The notes under the pieces are model-generated. The model was not told the origin of the DNA and did not search any database. It saw only the letters and a list, made by a program, of their open reading frames with translations. Positions 26,292-34,730 of a DNA stretch of 64,000 nt are shown here, piece after piece. Within the stretch, counting starts at the first letter, position 1. Every line of letters starts with the position of its first letter. Source of the stretch: CAZCAC01 sp964496575 (GTDB taxonomy: Bacteria; Planctomycetota; UBA1135; GCA-002686595). The DNA lies in contig CAZCAC010000011.1 in NCBI GenBank assembly GCA_964496575.1, positions 1-64,000 of the forward strand. The letters run 5' to 3'. The translations under genes were made by a program, and so were the position numbers.

Positions 26292-27522
26292 TAGTCGATC
26301 CGGCCACACCTACACCGCGGTCCTCGAGGCGCTCGCGGGAAGGTTGTCGGAGCCGGCGCCGGCCCGGGTTCAGATCCTCACCGGGCCCCGCCAGGTAGGG
26401 AAGACGCACCTGTTGAGGGAACTGGAGCGGCGCCACCGTGGCCGGACGGCGTACGCCGCGGCCGACGCTCCCGAGGCTTCGATCCCCGGCTGGTGGGAGC
26501 TCCAGTGGCGGGAGGCGGAGCGGCTCGCCGAGCCGGCAGCTCCGGCGTTGCTCCTGATCGACGAGATCCACTACCTTCGCGACTGGAGCCGGAAGCTGAA
26601 GGCCGCCCACGATTCCCTGGTCGCTCAAAGCCTCCCCGTCCACGTCGTGGTCTCCGGCTCGTCGAGCCTGCGGCTGGGCCATGGCTCCAGGGAGTCGATG
26701 GCCGGGCGCTTCGAACGTCTCGAGCTGAGGCACTGGCCGCCGGGCGAGCTTTGCTCGCACTTCGACCTCTCGCCGGAGCGGGCGGTAGAGGTCGCCGTTC
26801 GCCACGGCACCTACCCCGGCGCGGTGCCCCTCCTGGGCGATCCGGAGAGGTGGCTGAGCTACGTCCGGCAGGCGATCGTGGAGCCCGCCATTGGGCGGGA
26901 CGTCATGGCCCTGGAGCTCGTGCGCAAGCCTGCACTGCTGCGCGAGGTGTTCACCGTCGCGGTGGGTCACCCGGCGGAGATCGTCTCGCTCCAGAAGCTG
27001 CGCGCCGCCCTCGTCGATCCCGGCGCGCTGGAGACCGTTGCCACCTACCTGAACTTGCTCGAGCAGGCCTACCTCGTGGCTCCGCTGGAAAAACTCGCAG
27101 GCAACGCCACACGCCGAAGGGCTGCGCCTCCCAAGCTGGTCGTCCTCAACCAGGGGCTCGTGGCGGCCCTCGTGCCCCGCACCTCGCCCGGCGACCCACT
27201 CGACTCCGCCGTTCGAGGACGCTGGATCGAGAACGCCTGCATCGCCCACGCCTGGAACGGCGGCCAGGATGTGCGGTACTGGCGGGCCGAGCCCCACGAG
27301 GTGGACATGGTCCTCAGCGGCAGTTGGGGCGACTGGGCGGTCGAGGTGAAGACGGGCAGCTACGCGACGACGGATCTCGCCGGGCTCCTCGAGCTGTGCA
27401 AGCGATTCCCGCGCTACCGGCCTCTCCTGCTCTGCGAGGCGGGCGACGAGCAGCTGGCGATCCGCGCGGGGATCGCCGCCATCCCCTGGAGGCAGTTCTT
27501 GCTCTCCGGGCCGCCCCAGTGA
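26284..27522 (+). CDS. AAA ATPase with DUF4143-like C-terminal domain, embedded in the cas operon
   Basis: This 412-residue protein has an ATPase domain with Walker A GPRQVGKTHLL near residue 35 and Walker B LLLIDEIHYL near 94, a sensor-like VVSGSSS near 122, then a DUF4143-like region ending in a nuclease-fold-like block (GRWIENACIAH, EVDMVL, WAVEVKTGSY). Proteins of this class are often free-standing ATPases of unknown role or linked to mobile elements. It is not a known type I-C core gene. It is only four bases from cas4, so it shares the operon, and a repeat element and AT-rich palindrome precede it. Confidence 0.85.
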   Translation: MIDSRSGHTYTAVLEALAGRLSEPAPARVQILTGPRQVGKTHLLRELERRHRGRTAYAAADAPEASIPGWWELQWREAERLAEPAAPALLLIDEIHYLRDWSRKLKAAHDSLVAQSLPVHVVVSGSSSLRLGHGSRESMAGRFERLELRHWPPGELCSHFDLSPERAVEVAVRHGTYPGAVPLLGDPERWLSYVRQAIVEPAIGRDVMALELVRKPALLREVFTVAVGHPAEIVSLQKLRAALVDPGALETVATYLNLLEQAYLVAPLEKLAGNATRRRAAPPKLVVLNQGLVAALVPRTSPGDPLDSAVRGRWIENACIAHAWNGGQDVRYWRAEPHEVDMVLSGSWGDWAVEVKTGSYATTDLAGLLELCKRFPRYRPLLLCEAGDEQLAIRAGIAAIPWRQFLLSGPPQ

Positions 27523-27526
27523 TCCG

Positions 27527-28258
27527 ATGACCTTCGAAGAGGACGATCTGCTCCCGATCTCGGCGCTGCAGCACCTCGTGTTCTGTGAGCGCCAGGCCGC
27601 GTTGATCCACGTCGAGCGCCTGTGGAGCGACAACTCCCTCACCCTGGAGGGATCCTACTCCCACCGCCGAGTGGACAGCACGTCACCGCGGCGGGAGGTC
27701 CGGGGGGACGTGGTGATCGTCCGCGGGCTCTCCTTGCGCTCCCCGGAGCTGGGCCTGGTCGGGCGCGCGGACGTCGTGGAGTTCCGTCGCCTCGAAGGGA
27801 CCGCCCGACCGCCGGAAGGCCCTCGGGAGACGACCGTCACCCTCCCCGGACTCCAGGGTGAATGGACCCCGTACCCGGTGGAGTACAAGCGTGGCGTGCC
27901 CAAGGGGAACCGCTGCGACGAGGTCCAGCTCTGTGCCCAGGCCCTCTGCCTGGAGGAGCAACTCGCCGTGGGGATTCCTGAGGGGGCGCTCTTCTACGGC
28001 CGACGACAGCGACGCCACCAGGTGAGCCTCGACGAGGAGCTCCGCTCACTCACCCGGCGAGCGGCCGGGCGTTTCCGGGAGCTCGTGACCGAGGGGGTGA
28101 CGCCCAGGGCGACGAAGGGGCCCAGGTGCGAGAGATGCTCCTTGCTGGAGCTGTGCCTTCCCGAGGCGATGGGAGCGAGGTCGATCGAGGCCTACGTTCG
28201 CTCGGCCCTGGACTCCGGACATGATGGAGAGGAGGACCTCCGGTGCGCCGACACCTGA
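27527..28258 (+). CDS. cas4: Cas4 nuclease
   Basis: This 243-residue RecB-like exonuclease shows the four iron-sulphur cysteines C20, C201, C204 and C210 and the nuclease residues D82 (GRADVVEF), E119 and K121 (VEYKRG). Cas4 trims prespacers and checks the PAM during spacer acquisition. It appears intact. It is coupled to the ATPase gene upstream (4 bases) and overlaps cas1 by 16 bases. Confidence 0.94.
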   Translation: MTFEEDDLLPISALQHLVFCERQAALIHVERLWSDNSLTLEGSYSHRRVDSTSPRREVRGDVVIVRGLSLRSPELGLVGRADVVEFRRLEGTARPPEGPRETTVTLPGLQGEWTPYPVEYKRGVPKGNRCDEVQLCAQALCLEEQLAVGIPEGALFYGRRQRRHQVSLDEELRSLTRRAAGRFRELVTEGVTPRATKGPRCERCSLLELCLPEAMGARSIEAYVRSALDSGHDGEEDLRCADT

Positions 28259-29310
28259 ACACACTCTACGTGACCAGCCAGGGGACCTATCTCGCCACCG
28301 AGGGGGAGACGGTCGTCGCGAAGGCCGATGACGAGGTCAAGCTCCGGGTTCCCCTGCACATGCTGGAGGGTATCGTCGGCTTCGGCCGCGTCTCCGCCAG
28401 TCCGTTTCTCCTCGGGAAGTGCGCGGAGCGGGGCATCGGAATCTCCTTCCTGACCGAGCGCGGCCGGTTCCTCGCTCGCGTCCAGGGGGCGGTGTCTGGC
28501 AACGTCCTCCTCCGTCGAACGCAGTACCGCCGGGCGGATGACGACCTCGGTTCCGCGGAGCTGGCCCGCGCGTTCGTGACCTCCAAGCTGGTGAACACGA
28601 GGACCGTCTTGCGCAGGGCGCTGAGGGACCATCGTCGGCTCGAGGGCTGGGAGCGCGTCGAGTCGGCGGCCGGGAGGGTGGCCAGAGCCGCGGGTCAGCT
28701 GTCGGCGGCGACGACGGTGGACTCGATTCGTGGAATCGAAGGGGATGCGGCTCGAACGTACTTCGACGTCTTTGACCACCTGATCCTGCATCAGAAGGAC
28801 ACGTTCCGGTTCGGAGGCCGGAGTCGCAGGCCTCCGACCGACGCCGTCAACGCCCTGCTCTCCTTCCTCTACACCTTGCTCCTGCACGACGGCGCCTACG
28901 TCGAGTTGCCAAGACCTGCCTGGACTACGGCCAGCGAGTCCAGAACTCAGTCTTCGAGTGCATTCTCGATCCCGAACACTGGACGCGCCTTCGCCAGAGG
29001 CTCCTGGAAGAGGTCGACCTGGAGGAAGACAGCTTGCGCTTTTACTTCCTGGGTGCGAATTTCGACAACCGGATCGAGCACCACGGGGCCAAGGACCCTC
29101 CGGACCTCCAGGGCCCGCTCATCCTGTAGGCGCGGCCCGCGAACCCCGAGCTACCACGTCCCTGCCGGTGGTTTCGCAGACCCCGCAAGACGCTTCCCCA
29201 CCAAGACTTGCAGCGCACCGTCTCCCGCTCATCGCCCCGCCGACGCCGTATCCGACAGGGGTTCGCGGAAACGCGTCCACAACTCCTTTGCACCGAGGAT
29301 GTTACGATGA
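28243..29310 (+). pseudogene. cas1: Cas1, truncated and frameshifted into cas2
   Basis: Residues 1 to about 216 are a normal type I-C Cas1: N-terminal beta domain, RGIEGDAARTYFDVF with catalytic E166, then RPPTDAVNALLSFLYTLLLHD. After that, Cas1 similarity stops. The frame runs out of phase through cas2 DNA and the leader, giving about 139 meaningless Ser/Arg/Thr-rich residues. The missing C-terminal part of roughly 125 residues should carry the other two catalytic residues (His and Asp). The protein is therefore expected to be inactive. Confidence 0.88.
28887..29129 (+). pseudogene. cas2: Cas2 remnant lacking its start
   Basis: In the frame one step from cas1, the DNA encodes RRRLRRVAKTCLDYGQRV, then QNSVFEC, DSLRFYFLGAN, RIEHHGAK and a normal end GPLIL followed by TAG. 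This is the type I-C Cas2 sequence minus about 16 N-terminal residues, including the ferredoxin-fold first strand with its catalytic-site Asp (VTYDV in relatives). No start codon or ribosome-binding site is in a sensible place. It directly abuts the cas1 break near 28890. Confidence 0.88.
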
Positions 29311-29315
29311 CCACG
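29130..29315 (+). promoter_or_regulatory. CRISPR leader region
   Basis: This 186-base non-coding stretch lies between the cas2 stop and the first perfect repeat, on the side opposite the decayed terminal repeat. Array polarity therefore makes it the leader. It should hold the array promoter, but no convincing -35/-10 pair stands out. The frameshifted cas1 reading frame crosses nearly all of it. Confidence 0.5.
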
Positions 29316-29617
29316 GTCGCCCCCCGCGCGGGGGGCGCGGATTGAAACTGGCCCACCGCCCGCTGCTGGGCTGGCTGGCTGCGTCGCCCCCCGCGCGGGG
29401 GGCGCGGATTGAAACAAGCCGTAGGCCTGGATCACGGGCACCTCACGCTGGGTCGCCCCCCGCGCGGGGGGCGCGGATTGAAACGGCGATCGGTGGGCGA
29501 TTATCTCGCCTCGCTGGGGTCGCCCCCCGCGCGGGGGGCGCGGATTGAAACGAAGTCTCCGGCTCAATCCAGTCGAGACCCGCAAAGTCGCGCCCGCTCG
29601 GCAGCGCCGATCGAGAC
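29316..29617 (+). CRISPR. Type I-C CRISPR array, 4 perfect repeats + 1 degenerate, 4 spacers
   Basis: Four identical 33-bp repeats start at 29316, 29383, 29452 and 29519. They begin GTCGCCCCCC and end GCGCGGATTGAAAC, the type I-C repeat form. Spacers are 34, 36, 34 and 35 bp. A fifth, decayed repeat at 29587-29617 (GTCGCGCCCG ... CGATCGAGAC) marks the trailer end. The repeat contains a full 20-base palindrome (CGCCCCCCGCGCGGGGGGCG), suited to the crRNA hairpin cut by Cas5c. Confidence 0.95.
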
Positions 29618-29648
29618 GTAGCGCCATTGCCTCACAACCCCGTACCCC

Positions 29649-30863
29649 TCACCCGCCGAGCAACCCCTCCAGTCGATCGAGGTGTCGGACGCGTCCGAAC
29701 CGCTCGCGCTGCCTCTCCCGACCCGCCGCGCCCATCGCCGACGCACGACCCGGGTCGGCGAGCAAGGAGGCGATCACCGCCGAAAGGGCGCCCGTGTCGC
29801 GGCGTTCGCAGAGCAGTCCCGTCTCCCCGTCGACCAGCCACTCGGGGACCCCGCCGACCTCGAAGGCGACCACCGGCTTCGCGTGCGCCATCGCCTCCAG
29901 CCCGACCAGGCCGAAGGGTTCGTTCCAGACCGAGGGGAACACGACGACGTCCGCGGCCGCGTACAGGCTCTCGATCTCGCCCGGGCCCAGCCAGCCCGCG
30001 AAGTGCACGCGCTGGGCGAGGCCCTCCTCGCACGCCTTCGCCTCCAGCCACTCCCGTGCCGGGCCGTCGCCGGCGATGACGAGGCGCGCGAGGCCGCCCA
30101 GCTGGGCCATCGCCGTCAGCAGGAACTCGACCCCCTTGTCGGGAGTGGTCAGTCGCGCCGGCGTGAAGAGGAGCGGGGTCCCCTCGGCCTCGACGAAGTG
30201 CCGGGTCGCCTCGGGCAGAGGAGTGGCGGGCAGCTCCTCGGTCCCCGAGAGGGTGAAGTACGGCAGCACCTCGATTCGATCCCGAGGCATCCCGGCCCGC
30301 AGCAGCTCGGAGCGCATGTAGCGCGACGCGACCAGGATCCTCCTCGCCCGGCGGGTGAGCTCGAGCTCCCTCAGACAGGTCGAGAGGGCCCGCCAGGGAA
30401 AACGCAGCGACGGCGTTCCGGTGATCTTCAGGCCGGTGCAACCACCCTCGAGCCAGTAGTGCCGGAGGCACGGCGTACCGAGCGCCTCCTCGCAGACCGA
30501 GCCGTCCTCGTGCACCTTGTTCAGCCCCGGGCAGAACAGCGTGTGGTCCTGCACGAAGCGCACCAGCGGCGCGCACTGGAGCAAGGCTTCGAGCGCCTCG
30601 GGGGCGAGGCGAGAGAGGAGCAGGATCCGATCGGGGGCGAAGTCGCGTACCCGTCGCCGGAGGGTCGCGCACCCGGCGCCGGACAGGCGTGGGGCGTCCA
30701 GCTCCTCCAGGCGTATCACCTCCGCGGCGGCGCGCTGCTCCCCGGACGCGCAGAGCACGCCCACGACGTGACCGCGCACCTCGAGCCCGCGCACCACCGC
30801 GCCGGCGTACCGCTCACTGCCGCCCACCAGATCCCAGCGGCCGGTGACGACCAGGAGGCGCAT
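29649..30863 (-). CDS. GT4-family glycosyltransferase
   Basis: This 404-residue GT-B enzyme starts MRLLVVTGRWDLVGGSERYAG and shows the GT4 donor site (FTPARLTTPDKGVEFLL near 235, AADVVVFPSVWNEPFGLVGLEAMAHAKPVVA near 310). A cysteine-bearing insert (FCPGLNKVHEDGSVCEEALGTPCLRHYWLEGGC) near 110-145 is common in this group. It begins six bases after the rho stop on the same strand, so it is probably co-transcribed with rho. Its 3' end faces the CRISPR array. Confidence 0.88.
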   Translation of the reverse strand: MRLLVVTGRWDLVGGSERYAGAVVRGLEVRGHVVGVLCASGEQRAAAEVIRLEELDAPRLSGAGCATLRRRVRDFAPDRILLLSRLAPEALEALLQCAPLVRFVQDHTLFCPGLNKVHEDGSVCEEALGTPCLRHYWLEGGCTGLKITGTPSLRFPWRALSTCLRELELTRRARRILVASRYMRSELLRAGMPRDRIEVLPYFTLSGTEELPATPLPEATRHFVEAEGTPLLFTPARLTTPDKGVEFLLTAMAQLGGLARLVIAGDGPAREWLEAKACEEGLAQRVHFAGWLGPGEIESLYAAADVVVFPSVWNEPFGLVGLEAMAHAKPVVAFEVGGVPEWLVDGETGLLCERRDTGALSAVIASLLADPGRASAMGAAGRERQRERFGRVRHLDRLEGLLGG

Positions 30864-30869
30864 CTCGTG

Positions 30870-32324
30870 TCAGGAGCCGATCGAGAGGAGGAACTCGCCG
30901 TTGACGCGGGTCTTCTTCATCTTCTGGATCAACATTTCCATCGCCTCGACCGGGTCGAGTTCGTTGAGGACCTTGCGCAGCATCCAGACGCGGCGCATCT
31001 CCTCCTCGTCGAAGAGCAGCTCCTCCTTGCGGGTGCCAGAGCGGTTGATGTCGATCGCGGGGAAGATGCGCCGGTCGGAGATGCGCCGCTCGAGCACGAT
31101 CTCCATGTTGCCGGTGCCCTTGAACTCCTCGAAGATCACCTCGTCCATCTTCGAGCCGGTCTCGATCAACGCGGTGCCGAGAATGGTCAGCGAGCCGCCG
31201 AACTCCATCTTGCGGGCCGCGCCGAAGAAGCGCTTGGGCATCTGTAGCGCCGTCGCCTCGATGCCGCCGGAGAGCAGCTTGCCGTTGGAGGGCGCTTCGA
31301 CGTTGCAGGCACGCGCCAGGCGCGTGATCGAGTCGAGCAGGATCACCACGTCGCGCCCCGACTCGACCATCGATTTCGCCTTGGCGATCGCCATCTCGGC
31401 GACCTGGATGTGTCGCGAGGCGGGCTCGTCGAAGGTCGAGGAGATCACCTCGTGGCGGTTGCCCGGCACGGTGCGCTGGAAGTCGGTGACTTCCTCGGGG
31501 CGCTCGTCGACGAGCAGAACGATCAGGTGCGCCTCGGGGGCGTTGTGCACCACCGAGCGCGCCAGCATCTGCAGCAGGATCGTCTTGCCGGTGCGCGGCG
31601 GGGCGACGATCAGGCCGCGCTGGCCGAGGCCCACCGGCGTGATCAGGTCGACGATGCGCATCTCCAGCGGGTTGTCCTCAGTGCCCTCGAGGATGATCCG
31701 CTGCTCGGGGTAGATCGGCGTCAGCTCCTTGAAGGGCGTCCGGCTCGCCGCCGCCTCGGGGGCCTCGGAGTCGATCGTGTCCACCGTCTGGAGGGCGAAC
31801 ATCTTCTCCCCCTCCTTGCGGGCGCGAAGAAGGCCGCGCACCGTCATCCCTTTCTTGATGGCGTACTTCTCGACCAGGGAGGGCGGCACGAAGACGTCCT
31901 CGTGGCTCGGCATGTAATCGGTGAAGTTGAAGCGCAGGAACGCGTGCCCCTCGGGCACGACGTCGACCGTACCGTCCGCGACGACGGGGATGTGCTTCGA
32001 CAGGCGCTTGTCGAGGATCGCCGCGACCACCTCGTGGCGTTGTCGACCGGGCTTCTCGACCTTCTCCTTCTTGGCCAGCTCCAGCATGTCGGCGAGCTCG
32101 AGCGCCTGCAGGTCGGTGAGCTCGACCTTCTTCGGCTTGGTCTTGCGGGTAGACTTGGGCAGCGAGGCGACCAGCTCCTCGAGTCCTTCCTCGTCGAGGT
32201 CGGCGGGGAGGGAGCCGTAGTCGAGCCGGATCAGTCCGTCGTCGAACGTGGCGGTCTGCTGCTGCTTGTGCTTCTTCTTGAAGGGACGCTTCTGGAAGGG
32301 GCGCTTCTTCTGAGCCGTGGCCAT
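30870..32324 (-). CDS. rho: Transcription termination factor Rho
   Basis: This 484-residue protein carries the Rho hallmarks: an RNA-binding cold-shock-like domain (DVVPEGHAFLRF near 118), Walker A PPRTGKTILLQ near 245, Walker B DVVILLDSITRLAR near 325, the Q-loop region (LSGGIEATALQMPKRFFGAAR) and the R-loop and C-terminal ERRISDRRIFPAIDINRSGTRKEELL. A lysine-rich N-terminal extension of about 50 residues precedes the core. It acts as a ring hexamer that ends transcription. Confidence 0.97.
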   Translation of the reverse strand: MATAQKKRPFQKRPFKKKHKQQQTATFDDGLIRLDYGSLPADLDEEGLEELVASLPKSTRKTKPKKVELTDLQALELADMLELAKKEKVEKPGRQRHEVVAAILDKRLSKHIPVVADGTVDVVPEGHAFLRFNFTDYMPSHEDVFVPPSLVEKYAIKKGMTVRGLLRARKEGEKMFALQTVDTIDSEAPEAAASRTPFKELTPIYPEQRIILEGTEDNPLEMRIVDLITPVGLGQRGLIVAPPRTGKTILLQMLARSVVHNAPEAHLIVLLVDERPEEVTDFQRTVPGNRHEVISSTFDEPASRHIQVAEMAIAKAKSMVESGRDVVILLDSITRLARACNVEAPSNGKLLSGGIEATALQMPKRFFGAARKMEFGGSLTILGTALIETGSKMDEVIFEEFKGTGNMEIVLERRISDRRIFPAIDINRSGTRKEELLFDEEEMRRVWMLRKVLNELDPVEAMEMLIQKMKKTRVNGEFLLSIGS

Positions 32325-32351
32325 GGTGGTCTGACTGAATGCTCTCTCGAG

Positions 32352-33029
32352 CTAGGGGAGGAGGTTCTCCGCCTCGAGCACCTCGTGGACGCGGGCGGCC
32401 AGCTCGGCCAGTCCAGCGCGGTTCTCGATGACGTGACGGGCGCGCTCTCGCTTCCGGGAAAGCGGAAGCTGGAGGCGTTCCCTGCGGGCGACCTCGCCAG
32501 GGGGCCAACCGCGGCGCTCCTGCGCGCGGCGGTCGCGTCCCTCGGGGTCGGTCTCGACGAAGACCAGGAAGTCACACTCCCCGGCCAGCCCCTCTCGGGC
32601 ATCGTTCTCAAGCAAGAGCCGGGCATCGTTCTCGAGCAAGAGGGGGATGTCGAGCACGATCGGCGAGCGCCCGGCGGCGCGCGCCTCGTTCAGGCTGGCC
32701 GATATCCTTTCACGAACCCGCGGATGGATCCACCCCTCGAGCTTTTCTCGGGCCCGATCGTCGTCGAAAACGCGCCTCGAGAGCGCCTCCCGGTCGGGCT
32801 CGCCCCCCGCACCCAGCACCTCCGCTCCGAATTCCTCCCCCAGCCAGCGGATCGTCTCGGGGGAGCACAGGACCGCCCTGGCCAGCTCGTCGGCGTCGAT
32901 CACCGCCCCTCGCGGGGCCGCCAGGAGGCGCGCCACCTCCGACTTGCCCGAGGCGATCCCCCCGAGGATCCCGATCACCACCGTCGCCGGAGGGGAGGAG
33001 GAGGGCCGGGAGTGGGGGGTGGGGGCCAT
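32352..33029 (-). CDS. coaE: Dephospho-CoA kinase with an internal 8-residue duplication
   Basis: From the ATG at 33029 this is about 225 residues. The P-loop GILGGIASGKSEV, the DADELAR motif, GWIHPRVRERI and the lid segment with RERAR and HVIENRAGL identify CoaE, which adds the last phosphate of coenzyme A. The family motif IPLLLE is followed by a duplicated LLLENDAR block, from a 24-bp tandem repeat at 32597-32644. The true start is uncertain because the open frame reaches 33242 and no ribosome-binding site is clear. It lies just upstream of rho. Confidence 0.88.
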   Translation of the reverse strand: MAPTPHSRPSSSPPATVVIGILGGIASGKSEVARLLAAPRGAVIDADELARAVLCSPETIRWLGEEFGAEVLGAGGEPDREALSRRVFDDDRAREKLEGWIHPRVRERISASLNEARAAGRSPIVLDIPLLLENDARLLLENDAREGLAGECDFLVFVETDPEGRDRRAQERRGWPPGEVARRERLQLPLSRKRERARHVIENRAGLAELAARVHEVLEAENLLP

Positions 33030-33335
33030 CGGGGAGGTGGTGCTGAGCTCGACAAGCTCGTCCGACGCGTGAAACCGCGCCGGTGGAGGGGGGTAGGGCG
33101 GGGAGCCACGGAGCGGCTCGACTGTTCGGAGCGGGCTCTCGGCGTCTTCGAAATCCAGGGTACGAACCCCGCCGGAGGGGTCAAGCAGCGCGATTTCCCT
33201 TGCCGCGACCCTCTCCATTCGGGTATCAACTGCCCCTTCCAACAGATCCTCATCGGATCGTCCCCTCCTCTCTCACCGCCCACCTGGTCCCCGGGAGCCC
33301 TCACCCCGGCCGGGCCCCGGACGAGCCACAGGAAC
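33030..33335. other. Divergent intergenic region
   Basis: This 306-base stretch separates coaE from the divergent coiled-coil gene. The coaE frame stays open through most of it but encodes a Pro- and Ser-rich text with no CoaE similarity, so it was left out of the gene. It must hold both promoters. I see no firm promoter motif. Confidence 0.4.
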
Positions 33336-34601
33336 ATGCGAATGATGAATCGTTCCCGCCGCGGCGCTGCCCGCGTCAGCGTCATCTGGATCATTGTCGT
33401 GCTGATCGCCTTCTTCGCCTCCCTGGCGATGATCTTCGTCTTCGACGGCGAGGTGACCACGGCCCAAGGCCTGCAAGCCGATGCCGAGAAGGCCCGGGAT
33501 GAGGCCGTAGCGAACTACGAGCAGGAACGGGAGTTCGGCCGAGCGCTCTCGGTGATCATGGGCTGGTACGACCCGGAGGCGGGCTCCCCGAAGACCGAGG
33601 CGGACGCCGCGACGACGGGTCTCGACACCTTCAAGAACAACTTCGGCATCACCGAGCCGACCGTCGCCGACGTCGAGGCCGTGTTCGGTCGCGCGGCGGC
33701 GGCGTACGAAGCCCGCGGTCGGGAGATCAGTGATCTGACCTCGGAGCGAGACAACCTGAACAACGCGCTCCAGGTCAAGAACGCGGCGATGGCCTCGATG
33801 ACCACCGAGAAGGACGCGCGCATCCAGGAGCTGCAGCAGCAGCTCAACGACGCGAACCAGTCGGCGGAACAACGGCTCAACGAGAGGGACAGCGACCTCG
33901 CCGCGGTGCGCGCCAGCCTGACCAGCACCGAGGATCAGCTGACCTCCTCCCGCCGCGAGACGGACGTGGCCCTGCGCGACTGGCGCGACCGCGAGGCGGA
34001 GTACAAGACCCGCCTGGAGAACGTCACCCGCACGCTGGAGTGGCAGCGCGAGCCGGATCGCCCCGACGGCAAGATCCTGGACGTCTCCGAGAAGCTGAGC
34101 CTGGCCTGGATCGACCTCTCCACGGGCAACCGCCTCTACGCGGGAATGCGCTTCGCCATCATTGACGGGCGTCCTGGCAACGACGAGATCAAGGCCTGGT
34201 GCGAGGTCCTGCAGGTCGGCGACAAGATGTCCGAGGTCCTCTACTTCGACCAGCGCGACCCCTTCGATCCGCCGACCGCCGGCGACATCATCTACAACCC
34301 GATCTACGATCCGGTCGGCATCCGCAACGCGGTGCTCGTCGGTCGCTTCTCGGGTACCTACAACGAGAACGAGATGCGCGCCCTCCTGGGCGGGATCCGC
34401 ATCAACGTCCAGGAGAAGCTCGACAAGACCACCGACTACCTGGTCGTGGGCGCCGAGCTCTACTACGACGCGGAAGGCGAGCCGCTCGAGGATCCGATGC
34501 AGCCCTCCGATCTTCCGGAGTACAAGGAAGCCGAGGCCATGGGCGTCCGGATCGTTCCGGTCAAGCTGATCAACGACTACTTCCGCAAGGGCCAATCCTG
34601 A
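33336..34601 (+). CDS. Membrane-anchored coiled-coil protein with C-terminal BRCT-like domain
   Basis: The ATG at 33336 (AGGAA upstream) gives 421 residues. A basic N-terminus leads into one membrane helix (VSVIWIIVVLIAFFASLAMIFVF, residues 15-37). A charged coiled coil covers about 125-235. A beta-rich domain follows. The last 95 residues look like BRCT: VLVGRF ... EMRALLGGIRINVQEKLDKTTDYLVVG ... YKEAEAMGVRIVPVKLINDYF, matching the GG and TDYLVVG signatures. BRCT normally mediates protein or DNA contacts in repair proteins, so a membrane setting is odd. A strong terminator follows. Confidence 0.75.
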   Translation: MRMMNRSRRGAARVSVIWIIVVLIAFFASLAMIFVFDGEVTTAQGLQADAEKARDEAVANYEQEREFGRALSVIMGWYDPEAGSPKTEADAATTGLDTFKNNFGITEPTVADVEAVFGRAAAAYEARGREISDLTSERDNLNNALQVKNAAMASMTTEKDARIQELQQQLNDANQSAEQRLNERDSDLAAVRASLTSTEDQLTSSRRETDVALRDWRDREAEYKTRLENVTRTLEWQREPDRPDGKILDVSEKLSLAWIDLSTGNRLYAGMRFAIIDGRPGNDEIKAWCEVLQVGDKMSEVLYFDQRDPFDPPTAGDIIYNPIYDPVGIRNAVLVGRFSGTYNENEMRALLGGIRINVQEKLDKTTDYLVVGAELYYDAEGEPLEDPMQPSDLPEYKEAEAMGVRIVPVKLINDYFRKGQS

Positions 34602-34673
34602 CCCTCAGCGTCGCGGAACCCGCCCTCGGATTCTCCGGGGAGAGGCCGCGGCGACACCGAGACCATTCTGATA

Positions 34674-34710
34674 CGGGCGGAGCCGCGCGAGGCTCCGCCC
34701 GCTTTGCTTG
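34674..34710 (+). terminator. Rho-independent terminator
   Basis: A perfect 11-bp stem (CGGGCGGAGCC with GGCTCCGCCCG) and a 6-base loop are followed by CTTTGCTT. It ends the coiled-coil gene transcript ahead of tatC. Confidence 0.8.
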
Positions 34711-34730
34711 AGACCAGGGCGTCGAAGACG

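Noticed and set aside
28887..29129. Cas2 as an intact gene using an upstream start in cas1
   Set aside because: No start with a ribosome-binding site is in phase, and the N-terminal strand with the active-site Asp is absent.
29552..29617. The last spacer and repeat as ordinary intergenic DNA
   Set aside because: The GTCG opening, GAGAC end, spacing of 35 bases and GC stem parts match a decayed terminal repeat, so it was kept in the array.
31410..33335. A long plus-strand 5' extension of the coiled-coil gene across rho and coaE
   Set aside because: It lies antisense to rho and has no similarity. The gene clearly begins at 33336 with a membrane helix.
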